This document shows positions 53,320 to 62,663 of a stretch of DNA of 64,000 nt, piece by piece. The notes beneath the pieces are model-generated. The model was not told where the DNA came from and made no database searches. It was given only the letters and a program-made list of their open reading frames with translations. Positions within the stretch are counted from its first letter, which is position 1; each line of letters begins with the position of its first letter. A program made the translations under genes and the position numbers. This DNA comes from an uncultured Odoribacter sp. (lineage in GTDB: Bacteria > Bacteroidota > Bacteroidia > Bacteroidales > Marinifilaceae), in assembly GCA_910588375.1 (NCBI GenBank), contig CAJUQA010000012.1:1-64000 (forward strand), read 5' to 3'.

Positions 53320-54714
53320 TTATTTCACACCATTGTTCACCTCAGATTGCACCCCTCCTCCCAATACCTTATAAAGAGTAACCACAGAACGCAACTGATT
53401 CAATCTGTCTGCCACCAGATTTAACCGGGAATTTAATAAATCCTGCCGCGAAGAAAGGAGCTCCAGATACGTGGCATTATTCGTTCTAAAAAGCACCTCA
53501 TTCGACTTGACTGTCTTTTGCAAAGCCTCACATTGCGCCGAATGATAACTCAAATTTCGCCCGTATGAATCTATTGCATAAAGCGCATCATTAACCTCCT
53601 GACCGGCATCAAGAAGCACCTGCTTATAATTCAATAAAGCAACTTGTTCCTCATCTTTTGAAATCCGGAGATTGGAGACAAGTTTACCGCGTTGGAAAAT
53701 CGGTTGCGTCAAAGAACCCAATGCCGACAAAATCCATCCCCCCGGATTGCTCACAGCCTGTCCGAGCGCATTCGTCCACCCTGCAGAACCTCCCAACACA
53801 AGAGAAGGATAAAACGCCGAGCGCGACTGATTAGTTGAATAATAAGCCGCTGCCAACGCCATTTCCGCCTGCACCACATCAGGTCTCGCCGAAAGCAACC
53901 GCAACGGCAATCCCACCGTTATATTTTCCGGAATCGTCTGCCCCTCAAGACTTGTTCGCTTAATTTCACGATACGTGGTCCCCAATAAAGTGCAGATTGA
54001 ATTTTCCGTTTCACGCTGCTGAAGCAAAAGATTATTTTGAACGGCAAGCAACTCATTTAAATTAGCCCTAGCTTGACTAACAGCATTTTCCCGCACATCA
54101 CCGACTTTTAGTTGCAACTCCATCGTACGCACTTGCTCCTTCCAAATCTCAATAGTCTGATTACTAATTTCAATCTGACTATCAAGCATCAACAACGAAA
54201 AATAACTATTGGCAATCGAAGCTATCAACTCAGAACGCACCAGCTGGGCATAGGCCGTTTGTTGAAGCAGCAACACCTGCGATTCTTTCTTCGCATTGCG
54301 GAGTTTGCCGAACAAATCAATCTCCCAACTCAATGACACAGGAATTTCATATATTTTATTCGCTTTTCCTCCGTCCACACTTGTGATAGAACCATTAGGA
54401 GAAAAAGTCAATGACGGGAAATAGGCAAATTTAGCCGCTTTCAACCCGGCCTTCGCCTCATCAACACGTAAAAAAGCAATCTGAAGATCGGTATTGGATT
54501 CCAAACCTTCAGTAATCAATGCCTGCAAACATTTATCAGTAAACAGATCTTGCCACGGCATCGTCCCCAAAGACGAGGAAGTGTCCACCCGATCCATTGT
54601 AGAACCACAATAAAGCGAATCCGACAAAACACCATCGGGCCGGGTATAATTTCTATAAATATTACAGCTACTCCATCCCAGAGAAAGCAATACAATTATG
54701 GGTAGATATCTCAT
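53320..54714 (-). CDS. Outer-membrane efflux channel lipoprotein, TolC/OprM family
   Basis: The 464-residue protein has a lipoprotein signal (LGWSSC) and two OEP repeats with LLSARPDVVQAEMALAAAYY and SRSAFYPSLVLGGSAGWTN. It is a paralog of the channel at 10765-12123. It begins 2 bp after the RND pump stop. Confidence 0.93.
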   Translation of the reverse strand: MRYLPIIVLLSLGWSSCNIYRNYTRPDGVLSDSLYCGSTMDRVDTSSSLGTMPWQDLFTDKCLQALITEGLESNTDLQIAFLRVDEAKAGLKAAKFAYFPSLTFSPNGSITSVDGGKANKIYEIPVSLSWEIDLFGKLRNAKKESQVLLLQQTAYAQLVRSELIASIANSYFSLLMLDSQIEISNQTIEIWKEQVRTMELQLKVGDVRENAVSQARANLNELLAVQNNLLLQQRETENSICTLLGTTYREIKRTSLEGQTIPENITVGLPLRLLSARPDVVQAEMALAAAYYSTNQSRSAFYPSLVLGGSAGWTNALGQAVSNPGGWILSALGSLTQPIFQRGKLVSNLRISKDEEQVALLNYKQVLLDAGQEVNDALYAIDSYGRNLSYHSAQCEALQKTVKSNEVLFRTNNATYLELLSSRQDLLNSRLNLVADRLNQLRSVVTLYKVLGGGVQSEVNNGVK

Positions 54715-54716
54715 TT

Positions 54717-57700
54717 CTACAATTCTTTTTCTTTTTCACGTTCCTTAAGTCGGTTTCCCATCACCTTTTCCTCAATATACTGGAATGTAATGAAAAACGC
54801 CGGAGTTACAAACAACAATCCAACGGTCCCGATAATCATCCCCCCAACAGCCCCCACTCCGAGTGACGCATTACCGTTAGCACCCACCCCGGAAGCAAAC
54901 ATCAGAGGAAGCAAACCAAAAATCATCGTCAAAGCAGTCATAAGAATCGGCCGCAAACGCACAGAAGCTGCCGACATTGCCGCCTGAGTAAATGACATCC
55001 CGGCCTTACGACGTTCCGTTCCGTACTCTGTCAACAAAATAGCTGTTTTTGCAAGAAGCCCGATAAGCATAATAAGCCCCGTCTGGAGATAAATATTATT
55101 TTCAATTCCCCACAACTTGGCAAACAAAAAACTCCCCATCAAACCAAAAGGCACTGAAAATATTACAGCCAACGGTACAAACAAACTTTCATACAAGGCA
55201 CAAAGAATAAGATAGATAAAAAACACGCAAATAGCATAGATAACAACCGTTGTATTACTACCGGAAGTCTGCTCCTCCTCCCTTGTCATACCTGAAAATT
55301 CAAAACCGTATCCGGTAGGCAGCGTTTCTTCCGCCACCTCATTAATAACACGGATAACATCCCCCGAACTATAGCCCGAAGCCGGCATGCCCTGTACATT
55401 AATGGCGGCAAACATATTAAAACGCATGAGAGACTCCGCACCATAAGTCTTGGTAAGTTTCACAAAATGACTAATAGGCGCCATCCCTCCTTTCGTCCTT
55501 ACAAAAATATTATCCAACGCTTCCATCCCGTCGCGATAATTATAAGGAGCCTGCACTATTACACGATAAATTTTAGTAAAACGGTTAAAATTGGAAGCAT
55601 AAATACTACCGAAATACCCCGACAGGACATTAAGAACCTCCTTTGTCGTTGTGCCAGCCCGTTGACACTGGGCTTCATCAACATCAATAGTATACTGAGG
55701 AAAATTAGAACTGAAAGAAGTCTGAGCCATCTCTATCTCAGGACGCTTATTCAACTCCTCAAGAAAATCCGTAGTCACCTTACTTAATTCATCATATCCC
55801 TTTCCTGCACGATCTTGCAAATAAACATCAAAACTATTTCCGGAACCATATCCGGCAATCATTGGAGGTGCGAAAATAAACAAACGCGCATTCTTTATAT
55901 GGGCCGTACGACGGTAAATTTCATTACGTATCGCATCAATTCCGTCTTCCTTGGCAGTACGTTCATCCCACGGTTTTAACTTAATAATAAACATACCATG
56001 TGACGCTCCATTCCCGGACGCCATACCGAAACCTGTCACCATATTATAATTGTCTATCTGGGGCATCTCTTTCAATTCTTCCTGTATCTCCTGCATAATA
56101 GAAGCAGATTCAGCCAACGTACTACCGGCCGGAGAATCAAAACTCATAAAAATAGTACCGGTATCTTCATTAGGCACAAGTCCGGTTTTGGTTGTCCCCA
56201 TAAGCCACACCAACAAGACACTCACAAAAACCAACGTTGCCCAACCGAGCCACTTGTGTTTGATAAAAAAGAATACCCCGCCGACATACTTGCGGACAAT
56301 CCTTTTAAAAGTAGCATCAAAAGCCAACCGGAAACGTGTTGAAAATTCAAGTTTCTTACCTTCCTCTATTATCTGGTTAGGCCGAAGCAGCAGAGCACAT
56401 AAGGCAGGAGAAAGCGTAAGAGCATTAACAGCAGATATACCTACAGCCACCGCCATCGTAATACCGAACTGCGTATAAAACACGCCGGAAGTTCCTCCCA
56501 TAAAAGATACAGGGACAAACACAGCCATAAATACCAACGTCGATGTCACAATAGCCGATGATATCCCGCTCATGGCATCCACCGACGCCCTATAAGTAGA
56601 ACGGTATCCTTCATCAAATTTTGTCTGCACCGCCTCCACCACGATAATCGCATCATCAACAATCGTCCCGATAGCAAGAACAAGGGCAAACAACGTCAGA
56701 AGATTTATACTGAACCCTGCGATATATAACGCCGCAAAAGTACCGATCAGAGAGACAAAAATACTGATAGTTGGAATAAGCGTAGCCCGGGGATTCTGAA
56801 GAAAGAAATAAACGACAAGCACCACCAAGACAATAGCCTCGAAAAGGGTCTCCACAACCTTATGTATCGAAGCATCAAGGAAAGTTTTGGTACTCATCAG
56901 TTCGACCAGCTCTATATCATCCGGAAGAGATTTCTTGACTTGCTCCAAATACTTGTCTATATTAATAATAATTTCATTGGCATTGGAACCAGAAATTTGA
57001 TTAATCATACACGTAGCCCCCGGTTTACCATTCACAGCACCTTTGTACGAATAACTTTGAGCCCCAAGTTCAACATCGGCAATATCCTTCAATTTAAGTA
57101 CACGGCCGTCATCAAAAGCTTTGATAATTATTTCCTCAAATTCACTTTCCTCTTCGAGTCGGCCCCGATATTTCAGAATATATTGAAATACATTCTCAGA
57201 ATCCTCTCCGATAGCCCCCGTCGAAGCCTCTATATTCTGGCTTGAAAGAGCCTCTGTTACATCATCCGGCACCAACTCATACTGTGCCATAACATCCGGT
57301 TTAAGCCAAATACGCATAGCGTAAGCCCCTCCCATCACATTCACCTCACCAACACCCGATATACGTTGTATACCGGGCTTAATATTAATATTCATATAAT
57401 TGGTGAGAAACGTTTCATCATACGTATCATTGGGACTAAACAAACCGAAAACCTTCAACTGACTATTCTGGCGCTTACGGGTCGTTACACCAATCTTCGT
57501 CACCTCCGCAGGAAGTAACGCTGTCGCTGTCGATACACTATTCTGCACATTCACAGCTGCCATATCCCCGTCACTGCCTTGCTTGAAGAAAATCGTAATC
57601 TCCCCACTACCGGTATTACTCGCCGTAGAGGTCATATATGTCATATTTTCCACACCATTTATTGCCTCTTCAAGCGGCACTATAACACTTTTCTGCACCG

Positions 57701-57869
57701 TCTCCGCATTGGCTCCGCTATAAGTGGTTGAAACACGTATAGTCGGTGGGGCGATATCAGGATATTGCTCCACCGCCAGAGCAAATAGACCAATGAGCCC
57801 CGCCACGACAATCACCACAGAGATAACCATCGAAAGAATGGGACGATCAATAAAACGCTTTATATTCAT
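54717..57869 (-). CDS. RND efflux pump, AcrB/HAE1 family
   Basis: The 1050-residue pump has the full RND layout. Unlike the pump at 7615-10755, its TM4 keeps both acidic residues (GTIVDDAIIVVEA), and the TM10 Lys is present (LLAKTAILLTEYG). Its ATG overlaps the adaptor stop codon by 4 nt (ATGA), so the two are translationally coupled. It would export drugs, bile salts or similar compounds across both membranes. Confidence 0.94.
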   Translation of the reverse strand: MNIKRFIDRPILSMVISVVIVVAGLIGLFALAVEQYPDIAPPTIRVSTTYSGANAETVQKSVIVPLEEAINGVENMTYMTSTASNTGSGEITIFFKQGSDGDMAAVNVQNSVSTATALLPAEVTKIGVTTRKRQNSQLKVFGLFSPNDTYDETFLTNYMNINIKPGIQRISGVGEVNVMGGAYAMRIWLKPDVMAQYELVPDDVTEALSSQNIEASTGAIGEDSENVFQYILKYRGRLEEESEFEEIIIKAFDDGRVLKLKDIADVELGAQSYSYKGAVNGKPGATCMINQISGSNANEIIINIDKYLEQVKKSLPDDIELVELMSTKTFLDASIHKVVETLFEAIVLVVLVVYFFLQNPRATLIPTISIFVSLIGTFAALYIAGFSINLLTLFALVLAIGTIVDDAIIVVEAVQTKFDEGYRSTYRASVDAMSGISSAIVTSTLVFMAVFVPVSFMGGTSGVFYTQFGITMAVAVGISAVNALTLSPALCALLLRPNQIIEEGKKLEFSTRFRLAFDATFKRIVRKYVGGVFFFIKHKWLGWATLVFVSVLLVWLMGTTKTGLVPNEDTGTIFMSFDSPAGSTLAESASIMQEIQEELKEMPQIDNYNMVTGFGMASGNGASHGMFIIKLKPWDERTAKEDGIDAIRNEIYRRTAHIKNARLFIFAPPMIAGYGSGNSFDVYLQDRAGKGYDELSKVTTDFLEELNKRPEIEMAQTSFSSNFPQYTIDVDEAQCQRAGTTTKEVLNVLSGYFGSIYASNFNRFTKIYRVIVQAPYNYRDGMEALDNIFVRTKGGMAPISHFVKLTKTYGAESLMRFNMFAAINVQGMPASGYSSGDVIRVINEVAEETLPTGYGFEFSGMTREEEQTSGSNTTVVIYAICVFFIYLILCALYESLFVPLAVIFSVPFGLMGSFLFAKLWGIENNIYLQTGLIMLIGLLAKTAILLTEYGTERRKAGMSFTQAAMSAASVRLRPILMTALTMIFGLLPLMFASGVGANGNASLGVGAVGGMIIGTVGLLFVTPAFFITFQYIEEKVMGNRLKEREKEKEL

Positions 57870-59008
57870 TTCTTTTCCTCCTCCTTATTTCCGGACTGCT
57901 TTTTCATGGCGGTCACTTTAACACCGGCCTTTAACAAACCGGCACCTTCCGCCACAATTGTATCACCTTCCGCAAGCCCCGACTGAACAATATACTCCTT
58001 ACCGTCATTAATCTTAAATACCTCTATCGGAGTCGAAACAGTCATACCGTCAACCACCTTATAAGTAAAAACCTTATTTTGAATTTCATAAGTCGCTCCT
58101 TGCGGTATCACCAACGATGCAGGAAAATCATAAGAAAGAATAACATTCGCCGATCCTCCGCTCAAAAGCTGTCCTCCCACATTGGGAAAACTGGCACGAA
58201 GCGATACCGTACCCGTAGTCTTATCTACCATACCGCTTATAACATCAATACGCCCTTTTTGTGAATAAACTTCACCATCTTTCAATTCAAGAGAAATAGG
58301 CGGGAACGATTTTATTGCCTCCTCAAGCGAACCGTATTTCGATATCATTTCAAGAGCCTGCTTCTCAACCAACGAAAAATAAGCATACATTTGAAAATTA
58401 TCCGAAACACTAATAAGCGGTTGTGTCATCGTAGGTCCCACAAGAGCACCGATACGAAACGAAGTCATACCGGCCACCCCATCGACAGGACTTTTAACCT
58501 CTGTATACGACAGATTATTTTCAGCATCACGCTGCTCCGCCCGCGCCTGAAGAAGCACTGCCTCGGCACTTTTATATGCATTTTGGGCCGTACGGAGTTC
58601 AAAATCAGAAATCACCTTCTCCTTAAACAATTCCTCCTTACCCTCCAACACAAGTTTAGCAGTGGCCAAATTCGCCTCGGCAGTCGCTACCGCTGCCTCT
58701 GCTTTTTGAAGAGCAGCCCGATAAGGTACCTGATCTATCACAAAAAGAAGTTGCCCCTTATGGACCCGGGCACCTTCATCAACACAAACCTTCGTAATAA
58801 GTCCCGACACTTCCGGACGCACTTCCACATCTTGCCGGCCTTGCAGGACGGCAGTATATTTAACCGAAAGACTCTTATCTTCCGGTTTAACTGCAAGTAG
58901 AGGATACTCTCGCGGAGCCTCTGCCTGATGATCACCGCTTCTACTCCCACAAGAAGAGAATACAAACCCGATGAATACCATTACTAAAACACGATTCTTA
59001 TAAAACAT
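57866..59008 (-). CDS. RND membrane-fusion (adaptor) lipoprotein
   Basis: From the ATG at 59008 the protein is 380 residues; the longer GTG start at 59032 falls on the -7 box. It has a lipobox-like FSSCGS, a lipoyl domain (DVEVRPEVSGLITKVCVDEG), a helical hairpin with ISDFELRTAQNAYKSAEAV and SYTEVKSPVDGVAGM. It joins the RND pump to the channel. It is the first gene of the operon adaptor-pump-channel-MFS. Confidence 0.93.
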   Translation of the reverse strand: MFYKNRVLVMVFIGFVFSSCGSRSGDHQAEAPREYPLLAVKPEDKSLSVKYTAVLQGRQDVEVRPEVSGLITKVCVDEGARVHKGQLLFVIDQVPYRAALQKAEAAVATAEANLATAKLVLEGKEELFKEKVISDFELRTAQNAYKSAEAVLLQARAEQRDAENNLSYTEVKSPVDGVAGMTSFRIGALVGPTMTQPLISVSDNFQMYAYFSLVEKQALEMISKYGSLEEAIKSFPPISLELKDGEVYSQKGRIDVISGMVDKTTGTVSLRASFPNVGGQLLSGGSANVILSYDFPASLVIPQGATYEIQNKVFTYKVVDGMTVSTPIEVFKINDGKEYIVQSGLAEGDTIVAEGAGLLKAGVKVTAMKKQSGNKEEEKK

Positions 59009-59031
59009 AGAAAGTAAAAATAAATTTTGCA

Positions 59032-59166
59032 CAAAAATAGAACATCTCCGAACCGGAATATTTATACTCTATGGACGCAATATTGTCCAAACGACACATT
59101 TTTGCGCAAAGAATGACAAATAATGGAAAAAATCTTTTCCAATCGCCTCACAAGGGCATATCTTTG
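59032..59166. promoter_or_regulatory. Divergent promoters of efflux operon and its AraC gene
   Basis: On the minus strand TATTTTTG (59032-59039) serves the adaptor gene. On the plus strand TATCTTTG (59159-59166) serves the AraC gene at 59190. The 181-bp region between the two genes is the natural site for an AraC operator; I see no obvious direct repeat in it. Confidence 0.6.
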
Positions 59167-59189
59167 CAAAATCAAAAACTCCTCTTAAC

Positions 59190-60080
59190 ATGACCCAAGC
59201 TGAATTAATCTCGAAATTTCCGACACAAAATTCTATTGCAAACCGGGTTTTACTTATCAGTCCCGATCTCTTTCCCCAACTCAAAAGCATATCAGTTCAT
59301 GAATGCCGGATATTTCTGCTCGTTACGCAAGGAACAGTGACAGTTGAAACCGGATATACACTCAATCACATAGAAGCAAACGGATTCATTGACATGCTCG
59401 TATGGGAACCCATTTCCTTCGTTGACATGAGTCCTGATTTACAGGCATGGTGTTTACTCCCCAACTACCTCTTTACAAACGAATCCCTCAACGGTATGAA
59501 GCCCGCAGATTCGGAATCATTCAAAGACCGCCACACCATCCCCCTTCTTCACCTGACCAATGAAGAAACCATAATACTCGAGTCCCAACTTCAATTATTA
59601 CTTTCCGCCCTAAAAAAACAGACCCATTTTTACAGAACAGAACTTTGTCAAACATACTTCCGCAGCCTCATGCTGGAAATGGGTAACCTGATACAACACA
59701 AACGTAAAAACACTGAAGACACAGAAAAAGTAGAAAGCCGGCAAAGCATGATCATGAGAAACTTCCTCAAATTAGTATGGAAATACTATAAATCAGAACA
59801 CAACATTGAATTTTATGCCGAAAAACTCTGCCTGTCGTCCAAACACCTGTCACGCGTCGTAAAAGAAAAACTTGGCAAAACACCCCATACCGTCATAAAA
59901 GAAGAACTGATTCAACGGGCTACCTACCTTCTAAAAAACACAAAAATGTCAATTCAAGACATTGCCTCAGAACTTCATTTCTCCGAAATGGCTGCTTTCT
60001 GCAAATTTTTCAAAAAACACAACGGAATCTCCCCCACCGCCTATCGTTCAATAAATTCACTGGATATCAACACAAAGTAA
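59190..60080 (+). CDS. AraC-family regulator of the efflux operon
   Basis: The 296-residue protein has a poorly conserved N-terminal cupin-like half (about 1-175) and a C-terminal AraC domain (about 195-290) with FYAEKLCLSSKHLSRVVKEKLG and MSIQDIASELHFSEMAAFCKFFKKHNGISPTAYR. Being divergent from the adaptor gene with only 181 bp between, it is the likely regulator of the four-gene efflux operon. The ligand is unknown. Confidence 0.9.
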   Translation: MTQAELISKFPTQNSIANRVLLISPDLFPQLKSISVHECRIFLLVTQGTVTVETGYTLNHIEANGFIDMLVWEPISFVDMSPDLQAWCLLPNYLFTNESLNGMKPADSESFKDRHTIPLLHLTNEETIILESQLQLLLSALKKQTHFYRTELCQTYFRSLMLEMGNLIQHKRKNTEDTEKVESRQSMIMRNFLKLVWKYYKSEHNIEFYAEKLCLSSKHLSRVVKEKLGKTPHTVIKEELIQRATYLLKNTKMSIQDIASELHFSEMAAFCKFFKKHNGISPTAYRSINSLDINTK

Positions 60081-60240
60081 AAACTTATCGAAAACAAGCA
60101 AAACCTCACACCTTTCAATATTAATTTGTGTTAAATAATTCCTCCTGCCCTCATAAATCACCTCTGAAAATCAACAATACTAACATCCATGAAACCTACT
60201 GAAACTAAAATCCCGTTTTCCCATTCCCGAACTTTTTCTC

Positions 60241-60248
60241 TAAGTTTG
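60241..60248 (+). promoter_or_regulatory. -7 element TAAGTTTG of the sirtuin-macrodomain operon
   Basis: An exact TAnnTTTG match 62 bp upstream of the ATG at 60311, with TTTTC at 60216-60220 as a possible -33 box (20-nt gap). The rest of 60081-60310 shows nothing else I can name. Confidence 0.55.
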
Positions 60249-60310
60249 CAGTATACAAAATACAGTAACACTGAAAAACAACAAAATACAAACACTAAAA
60301 AAAATAAAAA

Positions 60311-60982
60311 ATGAATAAAAAAGTAGCACTTATCGGAGCAAGCGGATTCGTAGGTTCCGCCATCCTCAACGAACTCTTAAACCGTGGTTATCAAGTAGAA
60401 GCACTTGTCAACAACCCAGACAAAATCAAAATTCAAAACCCGGCACTCTCAGTAAAAAAAATTGACGTTGCCGATGAAAAAACTCTTGAAAACACCCTCC
60501 ACGGATTCGAAAACGTAATCAGTGCCTACAACCCCGGCTGGGCCAATCCCAACATCTATGAAGAAACACTCACAAACTATCCCAAAATTCTCAATGCAGC
60601 CAAAAAAGCGGGAGTAAAACGTCTTCTCATCGTAGGAGGAGCAGGTACACTCTTTGTTAAACCCGGCATACGCCTCGTCGACACTGGCACACTACCTGCC
60701 GAATGGCTTCCGGGGGTAAAATCACTCGGAGAATTTTACCTCAACACACTCATGTCTGAGAAAAACATCGATTGGGTATTCTTCTCCCCCGCCGGCAATC
60801 TCGGCGACATGGGCGCCAAAGGCCCCGGTAAACGTACCGGCGTTTATCGTCTTGGTAAAGACGATATGATTTTCGACAAAGACGGAAACAGCTTCATCTC
60901 TGTGGAAGACTATGCGAAAGCCATGGTTGACGAACTGGCTGAACCTGCACACCACAAAGAACGCTTCACCATAGGATACTAA
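60311..60982 (+). CDS. NAD(P)-binding oxidoreductase, YwnB/NmrA-like
   Basis: The 223-residue protein is an atypical short-chain dehydrogenase: KVALIGASGFVGSAILNELL is the Rossmann Gly-rich motif, and LIVGGAGTLFVKPGIRLVDT and WVFFSPAGNLGDMG follow. It has no Tyr-X3-Lys dyad, as in NmrA/YwnB proteins, which bind NADPH and act as reductases or redox sensors. It is 15 bp upstream of the macrodomain gene, so it joins the ADP-ribosylation operon. Confidence 0.88.
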   Translation: MNKKVALIGASGFVGSAILNELLNRGYQVEALVNNPDKIKIQNPALSVKKIDVADEKTLENTLHGFENVISAYNPGWANPNIYEETLTNYPKILNAAKKAGVKRLLIVGGAGTLFVKPGIRLVDTGTLPAEWLPGVKSLGEFYLNTLMSEKNIDWVFFSPAGNLGDMGAKGPGKRTGVYRLGKDDMIFDKDGNSFISVEDYAKAMVDELAEPAHHKERFTIGY

Positions 60983-60997
60983 ATTATTATCCTCCGA

Positions 60998-61807
60998 ATG
61001 TCATTCACCATGACCTATGAAAACGAAAAATTAGACAAACTGCTCCGGGCGCTCCTACTTGAGCGTCCGGAATATTCTTCCGTAAAAATACCAGCTTCCA
61101 TAAGGGAAAAACGTGATTTATTGCGGACATTAATGAATATCCGGCCGCCGGCTCCCATATCTAAAGAAATTCTGAAACTACAAAATGAAGAATTAACCAT
61201 ACAATGCAAAGAAAAAGGTACTGTCAATCTTGCCTCCATTCCTCCTTCTCCCCTACATCCGCATCTGCGCTTATGGCAAGGCGATATCACCCGGTTAGAA
61301 ATCGATGCCATTGTAAATGCAGCAAACGCACAAATGCTCGGATGCTTCATACCGCACCACAAATGCATTGACAATGCCATCCACTCAGCTGCCGGTCTGG
61401 AACTACGGGAAGAATGCAACCGCATCATGCAAATACAAGGCCATGAGGAACCCACAGGACAAGCTAAAATCACTCACGGATACAATCTACCTGCCCATTG
61501 GATTATCCACACCGTAGGCCCCATCGTCTACGGATCGCAGCCAACCCCAGAAGATTGTCGTCTTTTAGCTGACTGCTACCGGAACAGTCTTACTCTCGCC
61601 GACCAACAACAACTTCAATCCATTGCCTTCTGCTGCATCTCCACCGGAGAATTCCATTTCCCTCGGGAAAAAGCTGCGGAAATCGCAGTTGAAACCGTCA
61701 GAAAATACCTGAGCGAGCACAAAAACAGCACACTCAACACCATTATTTTCAACGTATTCAAAAAAGAAGACTATTCACTATACAAACAATTATTAAAATA
61801 TGAATAG
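60998..61807 (+). CDS. Zinc macrodomain protein-ADP-ribosyl hydrolase
   Basis: The 269-residue protein has a helical N-terminal part (about 1-85) and a macrodomain from about 88: LRLWQGDITRLEIDAIVNAA (adenine-binding Asp), AANAQMLGCFIPHHKCIDNA and WIIHTVGPIVYG. The Cys and His of LGCFIPHHKC are the zinc ligands of the zinc-macrodomain class, whose members remove ADP-ribose from proteins. Its last 8 nt overlap the sirtuin start, so the two are translationally coupled. Confidence 0.92.
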   Translation: MSFTMTYENEKLDKLLRALLLERPEYSSVKIPASIREKRDLLRTLMNIRPPAPISKEILKLQNEELTIQCKEKGTVNLASIPPSPLHPHLRLWQGDITRLEIDAIVNAANAQMLGCFIPHHKCIDNAIHSAAGLELREECNRIMQIQGHEEPTGQAKITHGYNLPAHWIIHTVGPIVYGSQPTPEDCRLLADCYRNSLTLADQQQLQSIAFCCISTGEFHFPREKAAEIAVETVRKYLSEHKNSTLNTIIFNVFKKEDYSLYKQLLKYE

Positions 61808-62654
61808 CGTGGAAGACAAACTTGCGACCGCACGTATAAAACTCGCAGAAGCAAAAGCTGTAATCATCGGAGCTGGTGCCGGACTATCCGCCGCTGCCGG
61901 ATTAGATTATTCAGGGGAAAAATTCAAAAAAGAATTTGCCGACTACATACAACGCTACGGATTCTCCGACCTCTACTCTTCCAGCTTCTATGAATTCCCG
62001 ACAGAAGAAGAACGATGGGCCCGATGGGCTCGGCATATTGACTACATACGATTCCGTCCGAACGCAATGCCCCTCTATAAAGAACTACACCGACTACTCA
62101 CTGATAAAAACTATTTTATCATTACCACCAACGTAGACGCCCAATTCAGAAAAGCCGGATTCAATCCCGAAAAAATATTTGAAGTACAAGGCGACTACGG
62201 AATAATGCAATGCGCCGTCGGATGTCATCCGAAATTATATTCCGACAAAGAGACTGTAAAACAGATACTGGCTCACTCTCTTAACTTAACAGTTCCCTCG
62301 GAATACATCCCCGTCTGCCCTGTCTGCGGAGGAAACATGGACGTACATGTCCGCAAAAACAAGTACTTCATTCAAGACAAGACATGGAACCAAGCTGCTG
62401 AAAAATACGAAAACTTCATGAATCGTTATGCGAATCACCAAAAAATCGTCCTGCTTGAACTGGGAATCGGTTTTAACACACCTGCAATCATACGTTATCC
62501 ATTCGAACAGATAACATTGCAAAATCCGCAGGCCACCCTGATTCGCCTAAACGCCGAATTTCCATACGGGCCTCCGGAAACTGCAGCCCGCACCATCTCA
62601 TTCACAGAAAATATGAACGAAATAATTCAAAAACTCAACCAAACAAACAAATAA
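61800..62654 (+). CDS. Class M sirtuin (SirTM-type), ADP-ribosyltransferase
   Basis: The 284-residue protein has the sirtuin NAD motif VIIGAGAGLSAAAGLDYSG, the ITTNVDAQF motif, and a zinc site made of Cys residues in QCAVGC and CPVCGGN. Where most sirtuins have a catalytic His in a HG motif, it reads FEVQGDYGI, as in class M members that ADP-ribosylate rather than deacylate. In Staphylococcus and Streptococcus, SirTM modifies a lipoylated GcvH-like carrier and the partner macrodomain reverses it. No GcvH-L or LplA2 gene is in the window. Confidence 0.9.
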   Translation: MNSVEDKLATARIKLAEAKAVIIGAGAGLSAAAGLDYSGEKFKKEFADYIQRYGFSDLYSSSFYEFPTEEERWARWARHIDYIRFRPNAMPLYKELHRLLTDKNYFIITTNVDAQFRKAGFNPEKIFEVQGDYGIMQCAVGCHPKLYSDKETVKQILAHSLNLTVPSEYIPVCPVCGGNMDVHVRKNKYFIQDKTWNQAAEKYENFMNRYANHQKIVLLELGIGFNTPAIIRYPFEQITLQNPQATLIRLNAEFPYGPPETAARTISFTENMNEIIQKLNQTNK

Positions 62655-62663
62655 ATAACCGAT

